Source of the DNA: Alphaproteobacteria bacterium MarineAlpha3_Bin4
GTDB taxonomy: Bacteria; Pseudomonadota; Alphaproteobacteria; Rhodospirillales; Casp-alpha2
DNA: 5,348 nucleotides
Reading direction: 5' to 3'
Assembly: GCA_002938045.1 (NCBI GenBank)
Contig: PTLJ01000119.1
Location: 1-5,348 of the forward strand
Notes under the pieces: generated by a model
The model's input: only the letters and a program-made list of their open reading frames with translations
What the model was told of the DNA's origin: nothing
The model's database searches: none
Shown: one piece after another, positions 4,976 to 5,348 of the stretch
Numbering within the stretch: position 1 is the stretch's first letter
Layout of the letters: each line of letters opens with the position of its first letter
Position numbers and translations under genes: made by a program

Positions 4976-5348
4976 TTGCAAGGCGATGCATACCTTGACC
5001 GGCGCCGGCTCAAGCGGCGCTTGACGTTCTGGCGGATTTTCGGCCTCGTCGCTGCTGCCGCCGCTGTCATCGCCGCCGCCGGGCGCTTCGATATTGGCCG
5101 CCACCGTGACCACGTCGCACGCCTTGCTATTGAGGGCTTGATTCTTGACGACCAAGTACGCCGCGAAGCACTCAAAGAACTCTCCGAGGATGAACGGGCG
5201 AAGGCACTGATCGTCGCCATCGATAGCCCTGGCGGCACATTCTTCGGCGGTGAAGCGCTCTATCAGGATCTTCGCGATATCGCTGGCAAGAAGCCGGTCG
5301 TCGCCATCTTGGGCGGGGTGGCCACCTCGGCTGGCTATATGACAGCGC
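4976..5348 (+). CDS. sppA: signal peptide peptidase SppA, S49 family (5' part, cut by window end)
   Basis: The first 124 residues of an S49 serine protease, which degrades cleaved signal peptides in the membrane. From the TTG start, a basic cytoplasmic stretch (DRRRLKRRL, 8-16) is followed by one hydrophobic Ala/Val-rich segment (about 18-36), giving an N-in anchor with the catalytic part in the periplasm. The protease fold begins with VARLAIEGLI. DSPGG (83-87) is the conserved oxyanion-hole-type motif, and GGVATSAGYMTA (113-124) contains the likely nucleophile Ser118, by alignment with Bacillus SppA Ser147. The catalytic Lys would lie beyond the window. The alphaproteobacterial short form is about 300 residues, so roughly 40 percent is seen. 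It follows rpsA by 64 bases on the same strand and may be co-transcribed with it. Confidence 0.9.
   Translation, partial: MQGDAYLDRRRLKRRLTFWRIFGLVAAAAAVIAAAGRFDIGRHRDHVARLAIEGLILDDQVRREALKELSEDERAKALIVAIDSPGGTFFGGEALYQDLRDIAGKKPVVAILGGVATSAGYMTA

Noticed and set aside
4494..4991. Minus-strand ORF rich in Phe/Leu/Val that looks like a repeated membrane protein
   Set aside because: It is the antisense of the Lys-rich S1 tail: Lys codons AAG read backwards give CTT and neighbouring hydrophobic codons, and its repeats mirror the 63-base repeat. It lacks a convincing ribosome site and overlaps two well-supported genes.
4204..5238. Long 344-residue minus-strand ORF
   Set aside because: It lies fully opposite rpsA and sppA, has low-complexity Arg/Leu/Gly composition and no family resemblance. 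It is a shadow typical of GC-rich DNA.

Overview
This is a GC-rich chromosomal segment that looks alphaproteobacterial. Four things point that way: a FYDLN-acid-type zinc-ribbon protein (a family I know mainly from Alphaproteobacteria), a class II (CP4-like) EPSP synthase, the order aroA-cmk-rpsA-sppA, and frequent GTG/TTG starts. I cannot place it reliably below class level; a Rhodospirillales-like or uncultured lineage is only a guess. Every protein gene recognised belongs to a known housekeeping family. I see no mobile element, CRISPR array or defence system, and no gap longer than 300 bases without a gene.

Layout. The left part is on the minus strand: tRNA-Ala(GGC) (9-84, CCA encoded), then a small zinc-ribbon/acidic-tail protein (215-583, TTG start). 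A divergent gap (584-736) leads into a plus-strand cluster: aroA (737-2059, GTG start), cmk (2079-2720, 19 bases later), a structured 124-base leader, rpsA (2845-4911), a 64-base gap with two palindromes, and the 5' part of sppA (from 4976, TTG start), which runs off the right edge.

How the genes relate. aroA makes EPSP in the shikimate pathway, cmk recycles CMP/dCMP, rpsA encodes ribosomal protein S1, and sppA encodes a membrane-anchored signal-peptide peptidase. They share a conserved neighbourhood rather than one pathway. aroA and cmk are probably co-transcribed. The hairpins before rpsA and a weak promoter-like pair inside cmk suggest that rpsA is also controlled separately.

The most unusual points are: (1) a C-terminal extension of S1 of about 115 residues, ending in a Lys/Ala/Pro-rich histone-H1-like tail built from a 63-base in-frame tandem repeat; (2) Ile in place of the usual Thr/Ser just after the P-loop lysine of Cmk, plus Asn at a usually Asp position; (3) a class II EPSP synthase with Gly where the CP4 enzyme has its glyphosate-tolerance Ala; (4) a mismatch in the T-stem of an otherwise canonical tRNA-Ala.
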